Source: Pantoea sp. Lij88 (lineage in GTDB: Bacteria; Pseudomonadota; Gammaproteobacteria; Enterobacterales; Enterobacteriaceae). From it: a stretch of DNA of 64,000 bases. A program made the translations under genes and the position numbers. The notes under the pieces were generated by a model. The model did no database searches. It saw only the letters and a program-made list of their open reading frames with translations, and was not told the origin of the DNA. Of the stretch, positions 59,344 to 64,000 are shown one piece after another. Location of the stretch: positions 3,038,001 through 3,102,000 of the forward strand of contig NZ_CP118269.1 of assembly GCF_030062155.1 (NCBI RefSeq). Direction: 5' to 3'. Numbering within the stretch: position 1 is the first letter of the stretch; each line of letters starts with the position of its first letter.

Positions 59344-60156
59344 ATGCTGGCTAAGAAAATCGGGTTTATCGGCGGGGGAAACATGGCGAAAGCCATTATC
59401 GGCGGACTGGTCAACAGCGGCAAAATCGCCCCGTCTGATATCTTCGTTTACGATCGCAAAGCAGAAACCAACCAGGCGATGGCAGAGCAGTATGGCATCA
59501 ACGCCGCAGAGAGCGCGGATGCGCTGGCGCGCGAAGTGGACATCCTGTTCGGCGCGGTAAAACCCAATGTCATCCTGAAAGTATTAAAAGAGCTGTCGGG
59601 CAGCCTGAAAAAAGAGGCGCTGGTGGTGTCGATTGCGGCTGGCGTGACGCTGGACTCGCTCTCATCCGTGCTGGGTTACGATCGTAAAATTGTCCGCGCG
59701 ATGCCGAATACCCCTTCGCTGGTGAGTGAAGGCATGACCTCGGTAACGCCCAACGTGCTGGTTGAGCAGGCAGAGATCGACGAGGTCGTGGCGATTTTTG
59801 AGAGCTTCGGCAAAGCGGCCGTGGTGGATGAATATCTGATTCACGCCGTAGTGGGCGTCAGCGGTTCTGCACCGGCCTACGTGTTTATGTTTATCGAAGC
59901 GATGGCGGATGCGGCCGTGCTGGGTGGGATGCCGCGCGCTCAGGCCTATCAGTTTGCTGCGCAGGCGGTAAAAGGGGCCGCGCAGATGGTGCTGACCACC
60001 GGTAAACATCCGGCTGAACTCAAAGATATGGTCTGCTCACCTGGCGGCACCACTATTGAGGCGGTGAAAGTGCTGGAAGAAAAAGGGATGCGCTCGGCGG
60101 TGATGGAAGCGATGCAGCAGTGCATGGCGAAGTCAGAGAAACTGAGCCGCAGCTAA
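59344..60156 (+). CDS. proC: Pyrroline-5-carboxylate reductase
   Basis: ProC reduces pyrroline-5-carboxylate to proline with NADPH. The start was set at the second of two in-frame ATGs, because AAGGAG lies right before the first and is well spaced for the second (270 aa). The NADPH-binding motif is GFIGGGNMAKAI. HAVVGVSGSAPAYVFMFIEAMADAAVLGGMPRAQAY and DMVCSPGGTTIEAVKVLEEKG are the family signatures. It is convergent with the Rieske-FAD gene. Confidence 0.97.
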   Translation: MLAKKIGFIGGGNMAKAIIGGLVNSGKIAPSDIFVYDRKAETNQAMAEQYGINAAESADALAREVDILFGAVKPNVILKVLKELSGSLKKEALVVSIAAGVTLDSLSSVLGYDRKIVRAMPNTPSLVSEGMTSVTPNVLVEQAEIDEVVAIFESFGKAAVVDEYLIHAVVGVSGSAPAYVFMFIEAMADAAVLGGMPRAQAYQFAAQAVKGAAQMVLTTGKHPAELKDMVCSPGGTTIEAVKVLEEKGMRSAVMEAMQQCMAKSEKLSRS

Positions 60157-60169
60157 CCCACACTCATTG

Positions 60170-60203
60170 CGCAAGGCGGCCCGGCATGCTGGCCCGCCTT
60201 GCG
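60170..60203. terminator. Hairpin between convergent proC and the Rieske-FAD gene
   Basis: CGCAAGGCGG/CCGCCTTGCG is a perfect 10-bp stem with a 14-nt loop between two stop codons. It lacks strong U-runs but is well placed for both genes. Confidence 0.7.
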
Positions 60204-60209
60204 TGCTGC

Positions 60210-61736
60210 TTAACTGATGTGCGCCTGACCGCGCGCCACCGCGTCGGCAAGCGTCATCGGTTGCTGCATCCGCTCCACCAGCTCAGCGGTCAGCGTATAC
60301 ATGCCGCATGAGCAGATCGCCGCCAGTTGCCCCTGCTGACCATAAAACGCCATAAACTTTTTATCCTCCAGCGAACCGATTAGCTGGAAGTCATCCCATT
60401 CTGCCGCGTGGCCAACATACTCATAACGGGTGCCATACTGGGTCGTCCAGAAGAACGGCACACGATCAAAGGCGACGTTCTGATCCAGCATATTCCATGC
60501 GGCGGTCTGTCCCTGCTGATGCGCAACGCGATAGTGCTCAATACGCAGCGGCCCCTGTGCCGCCGGATACGTGGCGATATCCCCCGCCACCCAGATATTG
60601 TCAGCGACCCGTAGCTGCTCATCCGCCTGCAGGCTGCCATCCTCTGCCAGCGGCAGATCGTGAATAAAGCCGGTGGCCGGTTCAACCCCGGTAGCAAACA
60701 GCACAACAGTCGCATCCAGCTTCCGTCCGCCCTTCAGCTGCACACCATTCACCTGCTGGTCGCCCTGCAGTGATTCGATCTCGCCCTGCACCCACTTCAC
60801 GCCGTTTTGCTCATGCAGCTGGTAAAAATAGCGGCCAATCTGATCGCCAAACCGTTTAGCAAATGGCAGCGCCTGACGGGCAATCACCGTCACGTCGATG
60901 TCGCGATTACGCAGTGCCGACGCCAGTTCGGTGCCGATAAAACTGTTGCCGATAATCACGATTTTATGGCTGGCATCCACCGCCTTAAGCAGCTCATCGG
61001 TCTGCGCTTTGCTGCGCAGCAGATAAACCCCGTCCAGATCGCTGCCCGGCAAATCGGGAAGAACAGGCGTCGCGCCGCTGGCGATCAGCAGTTTGTCGAA
61101 GGCGAGCGTCCCGCCATCCTCAAAGATTAACTGCTGCTGCTGCGCATCGAGGCGGCTCACGGTAGCCTGAAGACGTTCAACGTGATCCATCACATCCGCT
61201 TTCAGCAGCTGCGGAACCTCGCTGATATCCATTTTGCCCGACGGCACAAACTTGGTCAGCGCGGTGCGGTCATAAGGCGCGTCCGCTTCCCGCTCGACCA
61301 GAATCAGGCGGCCTTTAAAGCCGTCATGGCGCAGACGCCACAGCGCGGCACTGCCCGCCGCACCACCACCCAGCACCACATAGACCGGCGCAGCTGCCCC
61401 GCTGCCAATCGGTGCCGCAGGTGACATCGCTTTCGGGTTAACCAGCACCCGGCCTTCTTCAATGCGCAGCGGATACTGTTTGAGATCGGCTAACGCCAGC
61501 GGTTCACACATTTTGCCATCGGCGAGAGTAAACGCGGCTTTGTGCCAGGGACAGACCAGCCGGTCGCCGCAGATCGCGCCCTGCTCCAGCGGCGCGCCCG
61601 CGTGCGGGCATTTCGCCTGGTAAGCGCGGACGTTCTCACCCTCGCGGATCAGTAACACATCCACATCGCCGAGCGTTTTTTTAACCGGCTGTCGCTGGGG
61701 CAGATCGTTCAGGTCGGCGGTAAATTGATAGTTCAC
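60210..61736 (-). CDS. Rieske-type FAD-dependent pyridine nucleotide-disulfide oxidoreductase
   Basis: This is a fusion protein of 508 aa. An N-terminal Rieske [2Fe-2S] domain has ligands in CPHAG (Cys43, His45) and CPWHKA (Cys62, His65). A FAD domain starts at YVVLGGGAAGSAAL (about 118). An NAD(P)H-binding motif is IVIIGNSFIGTELAS (about 255), and a C-terminal ferredoxin-reductase-like domain has WTTQYGTRYEYVG. The layout is that of AIFM3/AIF-like proteins with a Rieske module. Its substrate is unknown. It stands where E. coli has dgcC (adrA), between proC and psiF. Confidence 0.9.
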   Translation of the reverse strand: MNYQFTADLNDLPQRQPVKKTLGDVDVLLIREGENVRAYQAKCPHAGAPLEQGAICGDRLVCPWHKAAFTLADGKMCEPLALADLKQYPLRIEEGRVLVNPKAMSPAAPIGSGAAAPVYVVLGGGAAGSAALWRLRHDGFKGRLILVEREADAPYDRTALTKFVPSGKMDISEVPQLLKADVMDHVERLQATVSRLDAQQQQLIFEDGGTLAFDKLLIASGATPVLPDLPGSDLDGVYLLRSKAQTDELLKAVDASHKIVIIGNSFIGTELASALRNRDIDVTVIARQALPFAKRFGDQIGRYFYQLHEQNGVKWVQGEIESLQGDQQVNGVQLKGGRKLDATVVLFATGVEPATGFIHDLPLAEDGSLQADEQLRVADNIWVAGDIATYPAAQGPLRIEHYRVAHQQGQTAAWNMLDQNVAFDRVPFFWTTQYGTRYEYVGHAAEWDDFQLIGSLEDKKFMAFYGQQGQLAAICSCGMYTLTAELVERMQQPMTLADAVARGQAHIS

Positions 61737-61961
61737 GGCATGGCTCCTTTAACTGATTCTGGTCTGATGCTGCGCGGCAAAACAGTGCGCGGCGCAAATC
61801 CCCACAAACAGTAAGTGTGGCAAAGGAACCGGGAAGCCTGACGAGGAATCTGTTTCAGAAAGATAACCTGCTGTTATGGCAGGTAATTTAATCGGCATTG
61901 AGGGGGGAATGAATCCGCATCGGGCGGCAGGGAGAAGCGGCCACCTGCGTGGCCGGGGGAA

Positions 61962-62267
61962 TCATGCGCTTTTTTTCAGGCACTGGCTCATAAAGGTTTT
62001 ACGCGCATCGCCTGCCAGCTTTTTATCGCCAGCTTCACCATTACAGCTCTTCATTTTCATCTGCTGCGGTGACATCTGCGACAGCTTGCTGTCCTTTTTC
62101 AGGCATTCACTCATAAAGGTTTTGCGCGCATCCCCTTTGAGATCCTGAGATTTGGCATGCTGGTTACACATCGTCATCTTCTCCTGCTGCGGGGTCTTCT
62201 CCGCCGCACCTGCCAGCCCGCTGACCAGCAGGCCCGCCATCATCATCGCCATTAAACCGACTTTCAT
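61962..62267 (-). CDS. psiF: PsiF, phosphate starvation-inducible protein
   Basis: PsiF is a small secreted protein of unknown activity, induced by phosphate starvation in E. coli. It is 101 aa: a signal peptide (cleavage near SGLAGA-AEK) and two tandem repeats with a CNQHAKSQDLKGDARKTFMS pattern and a CNGEAGDKKLAGDARKTFMS pattern, each followed by CLKK. In E. coli it follows phoA; here phoA is absent. I see no clear Pho box upstream. Confidence 0.93.
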   Translation of the reverse strand: MKVGLMAMMMAGLLVSGLAGAAEKTPQQEKMTMCNQHAKSQDLKGDARKTFMSECLKKDSKLSQMSPQQMKMKSCNGEAGDKKLAGDARKTFMSQCLKKSA

Positions 62268-62383
62268 CTTGTTATCTCCACAGTGGATTGTCCTTTATTA
62301 TTCTGGCAGCGAATAAGCAAAGCGGAAAATGTTTAAGGTCAAAGTGATGTGAAGATCCCATTCCATATCGGCACTGGGCGGTG

Positions 62384-62635
62384 TTACTGGCGGGGATGCC
62401 GGAGCAGCTTGTCGATGTAATTGCGCAGCAGCAGCGCATCGTCTTCATCGGCACCGGCCACATTATCCATGGCATTTTCAATACTGGAAGTGATCGCCAG
62501 ATGTTGTTGCGGCTCCAGCTTGCGAACCAGCGCGGTAACAACAATCTCCAGCGCTTCGATCTGCGCCATATGCTCTTTCGCTGTCGCCTCTTTTTCAGCC
62601 AGCTTTACCAGTAATTCAGCAATCAGGTTTTTCAT
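62384..62635 (-). CDS. iraP: Anti-adapter protein IraP
   Basis: IraP stabilises the stress sigma factor RpoS by blocking the adaptor RssB, notably on phosphate starvation. It is 83 aa (E. coli 86). MKNLIAELLVKLAEKEATAKEH, then IEALEIVVTALVRKL, and the C-terminal LRNYIDKLLRHPRQ match E. coli IraP. It is helical and soluble. It sits beside psiF on the same strand, with phoA missing between them. Confidence 0.92.
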   Translation of the reverse strand: MKNLIAELLVKLAEKEATAKEHMAQIEALEIVVTALVRKLEPQQHLAITSSIENAMDNVAGADEDDALLLRNYIDKLLRHPRQ

Positions 62636-62767
62636 GCTGTTGTCTCAGCGGTGTAGAAAAGCTGAAATTAACATCACGCTGGCTAAAAAAACAGAGGGCA
62701 ACGGCCTTTTTTTCAGTGAGTTAGCCCACATCTCCGCCCTTTTCGCAGCGGTTTACGGCTAACTTTA

Positions 62768-62818
62768 CAGGCGAAACGTTTTGCGGGCAGATATCACCGC
62801 TGTTAAACGTTTCGCCTG
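62768..62818. repeat. Perfect 14-bp inverted repeat
   Basis: CAGGCGAAACGTTT (62768-62781) and its exact complement (62805-62818) enclose a 23-nt loop, 12 bp beyond the stop of the tiny lipoprotein gene. There is no U-run. It could be a transcript end, or a protein site since AAACGTTT is itself palindromic. Confidence 0.65.
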
Positions 62819-62829
62819 CCAGAGAGGGG

Positions 62830-62970
62830 TTAACGCGGATCGACAAATCCGCGGCCCGGTCCGCCGCCATGTCCGCCCCAGCCACCACCACCGCCAGGCG
62901 GCGGGAAAATACATCCGCTTAATGCAGTCACTAATGCCACAACGGCAGCCAGCTTAACGATTCGTACCAT
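62830..62970 (-). CDS. Tiny glycine-rich lipoprotein
   Basis: This is a 46-aa predicted lipoprotein. The start was set at the ATG giving MVRIVKLAAVVALVTALSGC with GAGGTAGAT just upstream. The lipobox ALSG precedes Cys20. The rest is short and unstructured (PPPGGGGGWGGHGGGPGRGF). Its function is unknown. A longer upstream in-frame start loses the signal peptide. It is divergent from lacZ. Confidence 0.75.
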   Translation of the reverse strand: MVRIVKLAAVVALVTALSGCIFPPPGGGGGWGGHGGGPGRGFVDPR

Positions 62971-63166
62971 ATCTACCTCAGGGTGAAGAAATCGGGCTGA
63001 GTGTATGAAGCCTCCTGCATGACGACAAGTGAGATTCCTCCGCATCCGGCCGCTATTCATCTTTGCTGACCAGGCTTAACGTTTTACCGTCAGAATGCCG
63101 CCACATTCTCAACATCCCGGCCGGTTTGTGGCGCAAACTATTTGTGTAAATCGGGATGGCGGGCTC

Positions 63167-64000
<834 letters not shown>

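Noticed and set aside
62268..62383. Pho box upstream of psiF
   Set aside because: No 7-4-7 CTGTCAT-type repeat is present in this gap.
62272..62544. A 90-codon minus-strand frame between psiF and iraP
   Set aside because: It overlaps iraP in another frame; only iraP matches a known family. It is not a phoA remnant.

Overview
The window is a chromosomal segment from a gammaproteobacterium of the order Enterobacterales. Protein sequences and gene order point to Erwiniaceae, most likely Pantoea or a close relative. This is judged from recognisable protein sequences and synteny, not from a database search. Gene order follows the E. coli K-12 arc clpX-clpP-tig-bolA-...-phoB-sbcDC-...-proC-...-lac almost without a break, with local gains and losses. 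I see no tRNA or rRNA gene, insertion sequence, prophage or CRISPR array. Coding sequence is dense and moderately GC-rich.

Layout. (1) 1-4.5 kb: clpX (5' end only) and clpP behind a very good sigma-32 promoter match, then tig, bolA and yajG. This is the protein quality-control block. (2) 4.5-12.7 kb: ampG (muropeptide import), cyoABCDE (cytochrome bo3 oxidase plus haem O synthase) and the MFS protein yajR. (3) 12.7-13.3 kb: an unusual non-coding stretch with two foldback elements that share sequence in opposite orientation. (4) 13.3-21.3 kb: yajQ, panE, yajL, thiI, xseB-ispA-dxs (isoprenoid precursors) and yajO. (5) 21.3-26.6 kb: pgpA-thiL and nusB-ribH-ribD-nrdR, then divergent kbp and yajI. 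(6) 26.6-32.8 kb: secF-secD-yajC-tgt-queA (protein translocation and queuosine tRNA modification), then acpH. (7) 32.8-35.6 kb: a lineage-specific pair of an inositol-monophosphatase-family protein and a periplasmic histidine acid phosphatase, followed by a long spacer that could encode a small RNA. (8) 35.6-43.1 kb: proY, brnQ, an orphan core-MetE protein with a MetJ-like operator, a PstS-like protein overlapping phoR, then phoR and phoB. (9) 43.1-48.1 kb: sbcD-sbcC, with a long glutamine-rich SbcC. (10) 48.1-54.2 kb: an accessory block with a CsgG-like/DUF4810/DUF799 lipoprotein operon, a small TolA-C-terminal-like lipoprotein, an AraC-type regulator, an APH-fold kinase and an ethanolamine-type permease. 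(11) 54.2-62.7 kb: mak, rdgC, ppnP, yaiA, aroL, a low-complexity DUF2076 protein, yaiI, proC, a Rieske-FAD oxidoreductase, psiF and iraP. Compared with E. coli, araJ, aroM, phoA and dgcC are missing here. (12) 62.8-64 kb: a tiny glycine-rich lipoprotein and the 5' end of lacZ behind a lac-operator-like site.

Functional links. Phosphate physiology recurs: phoBR, the PstS-like protein, an acid phosphatase or phytase, psiF and iraP. The strongest undescribed candidates are the paired foldback elements between yajR and yajQ, the MetJ-boxed core-MetE gene, the possible small RNA downstream of the phosphatase gene, and the accessory lipoprotein block.
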